A stretch of 64,000 bases of DNA from Clostridia bacterium (GCA_017466455.1 JAFTUD010000015.1:1-64000); one strand, 5' to 3'. Numbered from the stretch's first letter, positions 27,749 to 37,568 are shown. The notes: generated by a model from the letters alone, not told the origin. Program-made: numbers and translations.

Positions 27749-28414
27749 ATGAAATATAAGGTAATAGGCTGGACTGATTACGATGACATCTTCTACGATG
27801 TTGAAATAGGACATGCGTCCGATGCCGCAACCCAAGCAATAATTGATGATATAATAGCGCATAAATACTCTTTTTCGGGCTATGACCATCAAGAAAGTGT
27901 TTGCTGTGTGCCCGTTTTAAACGACGGTAAAAAGCGTCTTTATACTCAAAGAGGCTTCGGCGGACTTATGGCGGAGGCTCACGGATATCGCGGTTCAATG
28001 GATTATGCGCTCTTTTCATATACCGCCCGTGATGCAAGAGGGAAAAAGAGCCGTCGTGGAATGCCCTCACTAAAGCTTCAATTCAACCCCGAAGGCTTCA
28101 CCCCCGAGGATATTACCGAGGACTATACAATAGAGGTTGGTGAAGAAATATATAAACAAGCCACCGAGGCTGGCAAAATCGTAATTGATGATACACCGTA
28201 TATTCGCTTTATGGACCAAGGGGATAGAGTAACCCTCGTTTGCGGTGAAAATAGCGTAACATACACGGTTCATCGTGTGGTAAAAGATAAAGATTTAACC
28301 GAAGACGACATGATAAACCTCTATATGAAGGCGCAAGGCGCAGAAGAAAAATGGCAAAACGCCAAAATCATCGCCAAAATCTACTTCCCCCACTTCACCC
28401 CCGATAATGACTAA
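27749..28414 (+). CDS. Hypothetical soluble protein, 221 residues
   Basis: I do not recognise this protein. It begins MKYKVIGWTDYDD at an ATG with an AAGGAGAG site, rather than at an upstream in-frame TTG. It has no signal peptide or membrane segment. It is acidic, with a mixed alpha/beta look, a Gly-rich FGGLMAEAHGY segment near residue 70 and a basic RGKKSRRGMP loop near 95. The C-terminal half has short hydrophobic strands. It is a single gene with its own promoter and terminator next to valS. Nothing in the context gives a role. Confidence 0.7.
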   Translation: MKYKVIGWTDYDDIFYDVEIGHASDAATQAIIDDIIAHKYSFSGYDHQESVCCVPVLNDGKKRLYTQRGFGGLMAEAHGYRGSMDYALFSYTARDARGKKSRRGMPSLKLQFNPEGFTPEDITEDYTIEVGEEIYKQATEAGKIVIDDTPYIRFMDQGDRVTLVCGENSVTYTVHRVVKDKDLTEDDMINLYMKAQGAEEKWQNAKIIAKIYFPHFTPDND

Positions 28415-28442
28415 CAAAAAAGGATGCGTTAGCATCCTTTTT
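28415..28442. terminator. Terminator of the unknown protein gene
   Basis: AAAAAAGGATGC and GCATCCTTTTT flank a 5-nt loop directly after the stop. It could also serve the convergent LRR gene. Confidence 0.9.
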
Positions 28443-28461
28443 GCTTTTATAAGATGAAGAA

Positions 28462-31400
28462 TTACTCATCAACACGGTAAAAATGCTTTTCACTGCCAAC
28501 GAAGAATAAGGTTGCATTCGCATTTGATTTGTCCGTAACATCAAACAAAACCGCATTACCACTCTCCGAGCGATACCAGCCGTCAGTATTTTCAAAGGTC
28601 ACATCGCTAAAATCAAGACTACGGCATTGATTAAACGCACCCCTTCCAATGTAGCAAACATCCTTTGAAATTACCGCCTCGGTAAGAGGATAGCAGTAGT
28701 AAAAGGCATAGTCGTTTATCTTGCTTACCCCCTCGGGAACAACCAACGATGTTAATACATCATCGTTTATATATAGCTTTTGCGCATACATCATCGGGTT
28801 TGTACGACCGCCTGCAAATGATATATTAAGATATCCCTTTATGCTTTTTGCCTCAACCCGTGAAATTTTATCACAGCCGTAAAACGCATCCTCACCAATT
28901 TCAAGAGGCGTATTTTCGGTCTTAAAAATCACCGTTCTTATGTGTGGAGAAATTCCGCCAACCGTAGATGTCGGATAAAACATAAACGAGGGCAATTTTG
29001 AAACTCCGTCGTTAATTGTAACAGTGACACCCGTAGTGCCTGTTCCAACATACGCAAAGGCGTAATTGTGCGCTTCAAGGTCGTCAAGCGCAAGGGAATT
29101 GACAGTAATTTCAAACACATCATAGCAACCGTAAAATGCGTATTTGCCAATCTTAGTTAGATTTTTATTAAGCGTAATGCTTTTTATTCTTGCGCACTCA
29201 TAAAATGCGAAATCGCCAATGACTGCGCAAGCGCTATCTTCCTCAAATGTAACGGATTTTGTCCATTGCGGATTAGAATAAAGCATGTATGACGGCACCC
29301 TTGTCGCATCCTTGCCGATTATTACCTCAACTCCGCCAACATCCTTTCCAACATCTTTGAAGACGTTGTTTCCGTAAGCAAGATCCTCAACCGATTTTGA
29401 ATTGAAAATCAACTTGCTGACATTTACACAACCGCAAAATGCCTTTGCGCCGATTTTTGTAATTTCGCTTGAAAGGTTAATTCCGCTAAGCCCCTCACAG
29501 TTTATAAGCGCGTAATCTCCTATTTGCGTGATTGATGTGTCGTAAAACACCTGAAGTGGCTCACTGCTTAAATGCAGGCTTTTGGAGCAATATACAGGAT
29601 TTGATTGCTCGCTTTTAAAGGTCATTTCGCACCATTCCTTCAGCGTGCCGTAGAAATTAACAACAGCGATAGATGAGCAGTTAGTAAATGCGCCAAAGCC
29701 AATCGTTTTACCGGCGCCATATATTTCAACCGATATTAAAGAAACGCATTGATAAAAAGCCCCGTCGCCTATTTCCGTTGTGTCCTCGCTGATTTTAATG
29801 GTCACAAGCTTGTCAAATCCCGCAAAGCAATGCTTCGGTATTTTTTTAATACCCTCGGTAACGAGATTAGTAAGAGCCTTGTCGCCCACTATAAATTCAT
29901 CTGTATAATGATAAAGCGGATTTGCATATTTGTCCTCAAATTCAATCTCACACCAATCGGTAAGAGAGGGACAAAATACCCGTTCAATGCTCGTGGAGTG
30001 AAAAGCCGAGGACTCCATTTTTTCAACGCCTGAGCCTATGTAAACATCCTTAAGCGAAGGGCAATCATAAAACGCGTAAGCTCCTATAACCTTGACGCTT
30101 GAAGGGATTTCTATTTTTGAAATGAACGATAATCTGAAAGCATTAGCGCCGATTTTCTCAATTCCCGCAGGGATAGTAATAGCTGTCGCCTTGCACCCGC
30201 TAAATGCGCCGTCTCCGATTTCCTTGACAGGAAGAGAATTGTAGGTGCTTGGAATATCGATTTTATCGCCTGTTACCGTGCCAAGACCTATTACCCTGTA
30301 ATATCCGTTGTCCGCTTCGCCAACCAATTCAAGCTCAAGACACTCATCAGCCTTTAAAAATCCACAGCTAAGACAAACCCCGTCAGAGTAGGAGTGCCCC
30401 TTTGCGGGAATCGGCGCAGAGGTTTTTAATTCCGTTTGACAAACCTCACAAAATATCACCTCTGTAACGCCCTCGGTCGTGCAGGTGGCAGGGATTTCTG
30501 GTATTATTTTTTCGGAGTGAGGTAGCATTTCAATTATCTCGGGGAATGAAAACATATGACCGCAATACGCGCACTCCTCATAAGCGCTTTCACCGTAGCT
30601 CTCGCAGGTCGGCTCAACTCGCTCGTGAGTTAGTCTTTGTGAGTGTGAGCATTCTTGACCGGGATTGACAATAATATCATCACTTGTAAAATTATTTAGC
30701 TTGTCGCAACCCTCAAAGGCATTTTTATCCTTCTTTGCGACCTCGCCGTGAGCAGTGAAAGCAACAAGAGCTTTACAGTTGTAAAAGGCCCTGTATCCAA
30801 TTTCTCCGACATTTGACATAAGCTCAACTCGCTTGAGTGAGGTGCAACTTGCAAAAGCATTGCTTCCAATAGAATATAGCTCATGCTCAAATACGATGCT
30901 CTCAAGCGCCCTGCATTCAAGAAACGCCTTACCGCCCACAAAATCAACCCTGTTCCCAAGGTCAATGCTTTTTAAATTTATACAGCCCTCAAATGCGGAA
31001 ACGCCAACTCCGCCAACACCGTCAGGTAAAACGCATTTTGTTATGTAGGAGCATCTGTAAAAGGCGAAATCCTCTATGTAGTGCGTTCCGTTTGGTACGC
31101 TAACCTCGTTGTTATTCCTGCCAACAGGGTATTTTTTCAGTCTTGTTTTAGCCTTGTTGTATAGTATTCCGTCAACGGATGAAAAATCTTGATTTTCCTC
31201 ACTAACCTCAAAACCCAAAAGAGAAGGACATTCGTTAAACGCGGACACATCTATGTAGCTTATGCTTGACGGAAGCTTGACATAGCTTAGCGCAGTACAG
31301 CCGTAAAACATATCCTTATCAATAGATGTAATTCCCTCGGGCAGGCTCACACTCGTTATTGCAGAGTTGCCCTTGAAAGCATCATTGTATATCGCAACAA

Positions 31401-31992
31401 CAGGCTTTCCGTTATAATGAGATGGAACCTCAACTGCTCCACCGCCAACAACCGCTTTTAAGGCATATGTATCCCCTAAATCATCAAATTCAAGAAGGGG
31501 AGTGGCTCCTTGCCCCGCACTCTCGCTTTCACTCGTGCTGCCACTCTCATAGCCTGACTCACTGTCATCTGATAATGCGGAAGCAATGAGAAAGACAACA
31601 AGAGCAAGTAAAATCACGCCAACCGCTAAAAAAGCTATAAGAAGCCTGCCTTTATCCTGTGCATTGCCTCTTTGCCTTTCTTTTTTGGGGGAGTCTTGAT
31701 TTTTCTCGCAGGCTAAATCACCATCGGTAGCTCTTTCACCTACTGATAAATCATCTTCATTCGCTTCAATATTAAGGGTAGCGCTTGTAATATCTATATC
31801 ATCATTTAAAAGGTCATCACAGCTAAGACCGTAAATTTTTGATAGCTTTCGTAGCTTATCTATTTCGGGTAGACATATGCCAGCTTCCCACTTGTATATA
31901 GCTTGCCTTGAAATGTCAAGCTTTATGGAAAGCTGCTCTTGACTCCACCCCTTTTTCTTTCTGAGATAAGTGATTTTTTCGGGAAATGTCAT
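28462..31992 (-). CDS. Membrane-spanning XRE-type DNA-binding protein with extracellular LRR_5 repeats
   Basis: Large protein of 1176 residues with an unusual order. Residues 5-62 are a Cro/CI-type HTH (SQEQLSIKLDISRQAIYKWE). After an acidic, then basic linker, residues about 118-140 form one hydrophobic transmembrane helix. The rest, over 1000 residues, consists of LRR_5/BspA-like repeats (FYGCTALSYVKLPSSI type), split near residues 445-550 by cysteine pairs such as CAYCG, CEVCQ and CLSCG. With the basic side inward, the HTH lies in the cytoplasm and the repeats outside. It could therefore sense an external ligand and act on DNA directly. The target genes are unknown. It has its own promoter overlapped by dyads. 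Confidence 0.88.
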   Translation of the reverse strand: MTFPEKITYLRKKKGWSQEQLSIKLDISRQAIYKWEAGICLPEIDKLRKLSKIYGLSCDDLLNDDIDITSATLNIEANEDDLSVGERATDGDLACEKNQDSPKKERQRGNAQDKGRLLIAFLAVGVILLALVVFLIASALSDDSESGYESGSTSESESAGQGATPLLEFDDLGDTYALKAVVGGGAVEVPSHYNGKPVVAIYNDAFKGNSAITSVSLPEGITSIDKDMFYGCTALSYVKLPSSISYIDVSAFNECPSLLGFEVSEENQDFSSVDGILYNKAKTRLKKYPVGRNNNEVSVPNGTHYIEDFAFYRCSYITKCVLPDGVGGVGVSAFEGCINLKSIDLGNRVDFVGGKAFLECRALESIVFEHELYSIGSNAFASCTSLKRVELMSNVGEIGYRAFYNCKALVAFTAHGEVAKKDKNAFEGCDKLNNFTSDDIIVNPGQECSHSQRLTHERVEPTCESYGESAYEECAYCGHMFSFPEIIEMLPHSEKIIPEIPATCTTEGVTEVIFCEVCQTELKTSAPIPAKGHSYSDGVCLSCGFLKADECLELELVGEADNGYYRVIGLGTVTGDKIDIPSTYNSLPVKEIGDGAFSGCKATAITIPAGIEKIGANAFRLSFISKIEIPSSVKVIGAYAFYDCPSLKDVYIGSGVEKMESSAFHSTSIERVFCPSLTDWCEIEFEDKYANPLYHYTDEFIVGDKALTNLVTEGIKKIPKHCFAGFDKLVTIKISEDTTEIGDGAFYQCVSLISVEIYGAGKTIGFGAFTNCSSIAVVNFYGTLKEWCEMTFKSEQSNPVYCSKSLHLSSEPLQVFYDTSITQIGDYALINCEGLSGINLSSEITKIGAKAFCGCVNVSKLIFNSKSVEDLAYGNNVFKDVGKDVGGVEVIIGKDATRVPSYMLYSNPQWTKSVTFEEDSACAVIGDFAFYECARIKSITLNKNLTKIGKYAFYGCYDVFEITVNSLALDDLEAHNYAFAYVGTGTTGVTVTINDGVSKLPSFMFYPTSTVGGISPHIRTVIFKTENTPLEIGEDAFYGCDKISRVEAKSIKGYLNISFAGGRTNPMMYAQKLYINDDVLTSLVVPEGVSKINDYAFYYCYPLTEAVISKDVCYIGRGAFNQCRSLDFSDVTFENTDGWYRSESGNAVLFDVTDKSNANATLFFVGSEKHFYRVDE

Positions 31993-32026
31993 TGTAAGCT
32001 CCTTGTGCGACTTGTATTATGTGCTT

Positions 32027-32079
32027 ATTGTAGCACATTCGGCTCCGTTTGTAAACTAACTTTGATTTACAAGTGTAAA
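32027..32079 (-). promoter_or_regulatory. Promoter with overlapping dyads of the HTH-LRR gene
   Basis: On the minus strand TTTACA (32050-32055) and TACAAT (32027-32032) have a 17-bp spacer. The -35 lies in GTTTGTAAAC (32047-32056), and a perfect dyad TTTACA-AG-TGTAAA is at 32066-32079. Both share the TGTAAA half-site and may be operators for self-control by the HTH. Confidence 0.65.
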
Positions 32080-32164
32080 CCTTAGGTTGCTTTTCTTAAA
32101 AAATAGAGTATATGCGCGTAAATTTTAATAATAATCATTGCATAAACACGCTATGTAGTAAAAC

Positions 32165-32193
32165 TAAGACTCGCCAAGGCTTAGCGAGTCTTA
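32165..32193 (-). terminator. Terminator of the GH43 operon
   Basis: TAAGACTCGC and GCGAGTCTTA form a 10-bp stem; on the minus strand a short T run (AGTTTT) follows. Confidence 0.82.
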
Positions 32194-32200
32194 AAATTTA

Positions 32201-33661
32201 TTAGCTAAAGGAAACTTCAATCACATCAACTGCACCTTGACCGACATATCTGAAATAAAGTGCGCTTTTGCCCGAAATATCGATACAGCACGCGCTGTTT
32301 TTCCACTCGGCAGACGGAGAAATCTCGATTTTTTCAAGGGCAACGCCGTTTTCGTCGGTCAAAACCTCAAGCGCACCGCAGGGCGTAATATCACCCGAGC
32401 GATACTTGACTGAAATTTTCGTCTTGCCCTTGAAATCAAAATACTTGTAGCCGAAAAGCGAGCCATTTTCAATCTCACAAAGAAATCTTTCATCATTTCT
32501 GCAAATTATGTGCGGAAGTCGCCTGTCCTGACAAGGACCGTAGCGCATAGCACCGTTAGTCAGCGCACAGCAAATAATTGCAGGATATGCCCCCTGTGCC
32601 GCCAAAGGACCGCCATTAAGACCGCAGGAGGTAATTTCCACCTGTGGGATAAAACCGTTTGGCAAAATCTCAATTTTCTCGGCACACCCCTGCCTTGAAA
32701 GCTCGGTTTTTGTCGTGTGCCTGTGGTAGAAAATGTACCACTCCCCGTTGATTTTCTCAATGCTTCCGTGGTTATTTCCCGTTCTCATTATTTGATTTTC
32801 ATAGGTTCTTCCGTTATATCCGATGTCCCCATTAGAAACGATAACACCGCCGTATGTAAAGTCCTTGTCGGGGTAGTCGCTTGTCGCATATGCAAGCTCG
32901 TGTCCGTTAAATGTAGAGTAGATAAAGTAGTATTTTTCACCCACCTTACGCATTGAACTTGCCTCAAAAAACTCATGTCCCTCAAACGAAGTGCCACGCA
33001 TATCCCGCGGAAAAATTCTTGTTGGTATAGTCTTAACCGTTAGCATATCATCATATAGCTCAACGGTAAACGGACCCATGACGCCGTCTGGTGCGCCCTC
33101 AATTTCCTCTTTTGTCTTTTTAAATGTGGAAATTTGATGCTTGATGCCCTCATCGTAGTCAAAATCACGCTCGAAATTCCACCACATTCCGTAGTATAGG
33201 CGGATAGCTCCGTTGTCATTTATCACCGCAGGGTCAAAGATTACACCGCTTTGAAACGGAGTGCCGTGCGGATTTTTAACATGCCCGTGAAACTTAAACT
33301 CACCGCAGGGCGTGTCACATACCGCAACGCTCAAAATGTATGAGCAGTCGGGATAATGGTTAGCAAGCGAGTAAAAAAGATAATACCGCCCATCATTTCC
33401 CTTGACCGTGTCAGGGGCGAACATGTATCTGTAATTTGGGTAAAGCGGGTCGTTCTTCGCTTTGTAAATTACCCCCTCGTACCGCCAATTTTTCAAATCG
33501 TCAACGGGCGCGGAGTAGCATACATAGTCAAGCATGCAAAACGCATCGCCGTTTTCCTTATCGTGTGAGCCGTAAACATACACCCTGTCCCCGAAAACAT
33601 GAGGCTCACCGTCGGGCACATATTCATTAAGTGGCATATAAGGATTAAAAACCTGCTTCAT
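32201..33661 (-). CDS. GH43 family beta-xylosidase / alpha-L-arabinofuranosidase
   Basis: Five-bladed beta-propeller glycosidase of 486 residues, likely cleaving xylose or arabinose from imported oligosaccharides. It has no signal peptide, so is probably cytoplasmic. The N-terminus carries PDGEPHVFGDRVYVYGSHD, the first-blade region with the catalytic Asp. FDPAVI near residue 145 gives the pKa-modulating Asp, and HEFFEASS near 233 the acid Glu. The last 130 residues are a beta-sandwich like a CBM6 (YKYFDFKGKTKISVKYRSG). It is third gene of an operon with an unknown hydrolase and GH3. The exact specificity is not readable. Confidence 0.85.
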   Translation of the reverse strand: MKQVFNPYMPLNEYVPDGEPHVFGDRVYVYGSHDKENGDAFCMLDYVCYSAPVDDLKNWRYEGVIYKAKNDPLYPNYRYMFAPDTVKGNDGRYYLFYSLANHYPDCSYILSVAVCDTPCGEFKFHGHVKNPHGTPFQSGVIFDPAVINDNGAIRLYYGMWWNFERDFDYDEGIKHQISTFKKTKEEIEGAPDGVMGPFTVELYDDMLTVKTIPTRIFPRDMRGTSFEGHEFFEASSMRKVGEKYYFIYSTFNGHELAYATSDYPDKDFTYGGVIVSNGDIGYNGRTYENQIMRTGNNHGSIEKINGEWYIFYHRHTTKTELSRQGCAEKIEILPNGFIPQVEITSCGLNGGPLAAQGAYPAIICCALTNGAMRYGPCQDRRLPHIICRNDERFLCEIENGSLFGYKYFDFKGKTKISVKYRSGDITPCGALEVLTDENGVALEKIEISPSAEWKNSACCIDISGKSALYFRYVGQGAVDVIEVSFS

Positions 33662-33670
33662 AGTAGCTCC

Positions 33671-35551
33671 TTAAAATTTAACAGTTATCGTCTCGCCGAC
33701 ACGCACAAAAATCTTCTTGAAATCAACAAGCTCGGGATGTGGCTCACTCTTGAACTTAAGCACAGAGTAAGGCGTGTCCATTCCGCCCCTGTTGCTTACC
33801 TCAACCGTGTCACTGTCAATCCACCTCTCGGAAATGTCACCGTAGGTAAGACCGTGACCGAATGGATAAAGAGGCGACCCCTTAAAGAATTTGTATGTGC
33901 GATTTTTCATACTGTAATCTTTGAATGGCGGAAGGTCATCAGTCGAACGATAGAAGGTAACAGGCAAGCGACCGCTTGGTGAAACCTTACCGAAAAGTAT
34001 ATCGGCAAGCGCATTACCGCCCTGCGCACCGGGATAGAAGCATTGAATAACCGCGTCACATTTTTCGTCCTGCTCACAAAGAGAAACACAGCTACCGCTA
34101 ATGTTTACAAAAATGGTAGGCTTGCCAAGCTTTATAATCTCATCAAAGAGCTTTTTTTGTGGCGCGGGAAGCTCAATGTCCTTTTTATCACCCGCCACAT
34201 CGCCATTAAATGCGTCGCCCTCCTCTCCCTCTATTCCGGGATTCAGTCCCATACACATAATAACAAGATCCGCCTTGTCCGCGCAAATTATTCCCTCGCG
34301 CAATGGATATCCACTCCACATGCACGAGCCGATGTCATTCGGATGACAGCCTGCCGCAAAAATGACCTTGCCGTCAAATTCTTCCTGAATAGCTCGAAGA
34401 GGAGTAACATATTTAGAAGGATTTCCGTTATAGTTACCTATCAAAACACTAAATCTGTCACTGTTAGGACCGATTACCGCAATAGTCTTGTACTTTTTTC
34501 TGTCAAGAGGCAAAATGCCATTGTTTTTAAGTAAAACAATACTCTCCTGAGCCATCTTGCGATTAAGTGCAGTATGCTCATCACACTCAACAATCTCAAA
34601 GGGAATATTGTCATATTCGCAATCGTCATCGAACATTCCAAGGCGGAAGCGCGCCTCAAACAGCTTTGTCACCGCCTCAGTAATCGTTTCCTCTGTAATA
34701 AGGTCCATTTCATAAGCCTCGTGCAGGCTGAGATAAGCATCGCCACAGTTAAGCTGACAGCCATTATTTAGCGCAAGCGCAACGCTCTCAGGCTCACTGT
34801 CAGTAATGTGATGCCCTGCGTGAATATCTCTTATCGCACCGCAGTCCGAAACTACATAGCCCTTAAAGCCAAGCTCGCCATAGAGAATATCACCAAGAAG
34901 TCTCTTGCTGGCACAGCACGCTTCACCGTTTACTCGGTTGTAAGCGCCCATTACCGCGGACGGATCAGCATTGTCAATGCAGTATTTGAATGCGCTAAGA
35001 TAAGTTTCATAAAGGTCGGCATCAGATACAATCGCATCAAAGCTATGACGCTCACTCTCAGGACCGCTGTGAACAGCATAATGCTTTATTGTAGCATCAA
35101 GCTTTCTGTACTTGCCTTCACCCTGTAAGCCCTTTATAAACGCAACTCCCATCTTGCCTGTAAGAAGCGGGTCCTCGCCGTATGTTTCGTGACCGCGACC
35201 CCATCTTGGATCTCTGAAGATGTTTATGTTAGGCGACCAGAAGGTAAGCCCTTGATATTGCTCAGTAGAGCCAAACTTCTTAAATTCGTTATATTTTGCT
35301 CTCGCCTCGTCTGAAATGGCGGTTGCAACCTCGTTCATAAGCTCGGTATTAAAGCTTGATGCAAGACCGATAGCCTGCGGAAAAACAGTAGCACAGCCTT
35401 GACGGGCAACACCGTGTAAGCACTCGTTCCACCAGTTGTACGCAGGCACACCGAGGCGCTCAATAGCAGGCGCATCATACCTCATTTGCGCCATCTTCTC
35501 CTCAATGGTCATCTTTGAAACAAGCTCCCTTGCTCTTTCCAAAAAAGTCAT
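33671..35551 (-). CDS. GH3 family beta-xylosidase / beta-glucosidase
   Basis: Glycosidase of 626 residues without signal peptide. YNWWNECLHGVAR near residue 37 is typical of GH3 xylosidases. Further features are the DPRWGRGHETYGEDP block, KHYAVH, and the nucleophile Asp in VVSDCGAI near residue 235. The second domain (about 330-570) has the PGAQGGNALADILFG and SGRLPVTF segments. The usual C-terminal fibronectin-like domain is cut short: only about 50 residues follow the YPFGHGLTY motif, yet the frame and stop are clean. It lies 9 bases from GH43, so the two probably complete arabinoxylan oligosaccharide degradation together. Confidence 0.9.
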   Translation of the reverse strand: MTFLERARELVSKMTIEEKMAQMRYDAPAIERLGVPAYNWWNECLHGVARQGCATVFPQAIGLASSFNTELMNEVATAISDEARAKYNEFKKFGSTEQYQGLTFWSPNINIFRDPRWGRGHETYGEDPLLTGKMGVAFIKGLQGEGKYRKLDATIKHYAVHSGPESERHSFDAIVSDADLYETYLSAFKYCIDNADPSAVMGAYNRVNGEACCASKRLLGDILYGELGFKGYVVSDCGAIRDIHAGHHITDSEPESVALALNNGCQLNCGDAYLSLHEAYEMDLITEETITEAVTKLFEARFRLGMFDDDCEYDNIPFEIVECDEHTALNRKMAQESIVLLKNNGILPLDRKKYKTIAVIGPNSDRFSVLIGNYNGNPSKYVTPLRAIQEEFDGKVIFAAGCHPNDIGSCMWSGYPLREGIICADKADLVIMCMGLNPGIEGEEGDAFNGDVAGDKKDIELPAPQKKLFDEIIKLGKPTIFVNISGSCVSLCEQDEKCDAVIQCFYPGAQGGNALADILFGKVSPSGRLPVTFYRSTDDLPPFKDYSMKNRTYKFFKGSPLYPFGHGLTYGDISERWIDSDTVEVSNRGGMDTPYSVLKFKSEPHPELVDFKKIFVRVGETITVKF

Positions 35552-35585
35552 AATAAATTCTCCTTAAATAAAATTTCTATTGTAA

Positions 35586-37526
35586 TTATTTCTCTATAAA
35601 CAAAACTACAGGGTCAAGCGTAGCGCAGGGAATATCAAGAATGTACCTGTCCCCAAAGCGCTCAAAGCCAACCGCAGAGCACGACCCGTCGGGCATCAAC
35701 CTATCAAAGCCCGTAGCCTCAAAATCGCACACAAGCTCCAGCTTTTCAATAGGGTCAAGACCAATGTTGAATACCGCGCAAAATACACGGCCATCAGCCA
35801 TATCGGCACATCTGAAATAAACCTCTTCATCGTTAGGATAATAAACAGGTAGCTCGCCCATCTCGGAGGCTATATCTATAAGCTGTTGCTTTCTTGAATA
35901 GCTAAGGAACGAAAATGCCGTGTCAAGCCTAAATTCAGCCACAGGGCTACCGCAAAATACCGCAACACTACCACCAAGCTCGTTTTTGTAAACCGTTACC
36001 GCAGGGAATAGCCTTTCAAAATTCGTGTCATCATTACTGTTGCAAGCATACGATTTAACCGCCACATCATCGGATATAGGATAAAGCGCCATTGTCTTTT
36101 GTTGCACAGGCAAAATAGCACCGCTTTCAAGAATTTCACGGTATGGCGTTTTTCCGTTCCACCTGTCAACGGTAACGCCTAAATACTTGGAAAAACCGCG
36201 CTCACAGAGGTTTTTCGCCGTGTCCGAGGCAAGAATTACAGGATGAGATAAAAGCTCCAAAAGCTCCGCATCTGAAAATCTCGTGTCCACATCACCCTCA
36301 AGACAGGTAATGCCCCCCATTTCACTTGAAAAATACATAGGAAGTCCAAGCCTTTCAAGCACACAGTAGCTCCAGCCGTCCCATTCCTCCTTTACACGAC
36401 CGTATGTAAAGTCAGGCGTTGACGGCACAAAAATCCTACACCCTCTCCACCGTAGCGTTGGCTGTAGCTCGGCAAGACGCTCGTAAAAGCCAAAATTTTT
36501 CGCAAGCACACGCCGATAAGCACGACCGCTTTCGGGCTCATAAGTAACAAGGCGAGTTATCCAATGCTTAGCACCGTTAGTGCCCTCTAAAATTGAGCCC
36601 GTGTAATGCGTGTGTAGCGACATTGCCCCAGTGCTGTATCTGTTTTGCGGGCATGTGTCTGTTTCTGCAAGAAGCACATCTGCCTTACCCTTAAGCTTCG
36701 CAATTTGCGTTGAAGCACGGTGAAACGCGCGTGAAAAGAATCTTGCTCCTGCAGGTGTGTAATTTCCGTTGTTAATGCGCACGGTTACAGGGTTACCCTC
36801 GCCGGCAAGCTCGCTTGCAATCTCATATGCAAACTCCGCATTGTTTCCGCAACAGCAGTATGATGCGGGAAGGGAGGGGTCAACGGCATCAATTCCTGCC
36901 CTCATTATCTTGGCAGTATGCACAAGTGACTCCATTTGCGTTTGAATATAAATATCCGTGTATTCCTTGTATTTTTCGCCCCTTGCATTTACAATCTCCC
37001 AAAGCTCCGAGCGAGAAAGAGAAGTGCCGGCGCGCTCATTAAACAATTGCATATGCAAAGGACACGCACAGCCCTCGCCCTTGTACCATATCGTGCGAAA
37101 ATCATCATCTATCATAATATGCTCGGGCTGACACGACGCAATCGTTTTCATTACATTGTAAATATAGTCCTGAAATCCCGTGTCACAGGGACAGCATACC
37201 CTTGTTGCCACTCCGTCGCAAAAGTTTACATGTGTTTGATACGGAAACATCTCTCCAAGCACCCAGCCGTGTCCAACCGATGCCTGAACAAGAATACCGC
37301 ACGAAAGACCCATAGATGCAAGCCTTTCCTTAAAAAGCATATATTTTTCGCAAAGCATTCCCGCCTTGTCAGATGGCGGATTGCCCTCGGGCACAAGCGT
37401 CATTTTAAATAAAGCACACGACGCAATCCCATTCTCATATTGCTCCTTAATATCCTGACAAATCTCATCAATATGCGCTACATCAAGTGGCATAATGCTA
37501 TATGAATAAAGCTTCCCCTTTTCCAT
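35586..37526 (-). CDS. Putative glycoside hydrolase-like protein of unknown family
   Basis: Protein of 646 residues, first gene of the GH3-GH43 operon. Residues 1-370 look like a TIM barrel: alternating strands and helices with QPEHIMIDDDFR near residue 135 and VLLAETDTCP near 285, both at strand ends where catalytic acids would sit. A middle region (about 375-520) resembles the amidotransferase-like domain of GH42 enzymes. A small beta domain (FCAVFNIGLDPIEKLEL) ends the protein. There are many cysteines and no signal peptide. I cannot assign it to a known family. The context suggests a glycosidase acting on xylan-derived oligosaccharides (inference). Confidence 0.6.
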   Translation of the reverse strand: MEKGKLYSYSIMPLDVAHIDEICQDIKEQYENGIASCALFKMTLVPEGNPPSDKAGMLCEKYMLFKERLASMGLSCGILVQASVGHGWVLGEMFPYQTHVNFCDGVATRVCCPCDTGFQDYIYNVMKTIASCQPEHIMIDDDFRTIWYKGEGCACPLHMQLFNERAGTSLSRSELWEIVNARGEKYKEYTDIYIQTQMESLVHTAKIMRAGIDAVDPSLPASYCCCGNNAEFAYEIASELAGEGNPVTVRINNGNYTPAGARFFSRAFHRASTQIAKLKGKADVLLAETDTCPQNRYSTGAMSLHTHYTGSILEGTNGAKHWITRLVTYEPESGRAYRRVLAKNFGFYERLAELQPTLRWRGCRIFVPSTPDFTYGRVKEEWDGWSYCVLERLGLPMYFSSEMGGITCLEGDVDTRFSDAELLELLSHPVILASDTAKNLCERGFSKYLGVTVDRWNGKTPYREILESGAILPVQQKTMALYPISDDVAVKSYACNSNDDTNFERLFPAVTVYKNELGGSVAVFCGSPVAEFRLDTAFSFLSYSRKQQLIDIASEMGELPVYYPNDEEVYFRCADMADGRVFCAVFNIGLDPIEKLELVCDFEATGFDRLMPDGSCSAVGFERFGDRYILDIPCATLDPVVLFIEK

Positions 37527-37568
37527 AAAAACCTCAAAAGCTTAAATTTGAGCGTAGCTCATGTCTAA

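Noticed and set aside
33671..35551. GH3 gene broken by frameshift because the C-terminal domain is short
   Set aside because: Only about 50 residues follow the last conserved motif, but the stop is clean, the GH43 gene follows after 9 bases, and the intergenic DNA cannot encode a missing domain.
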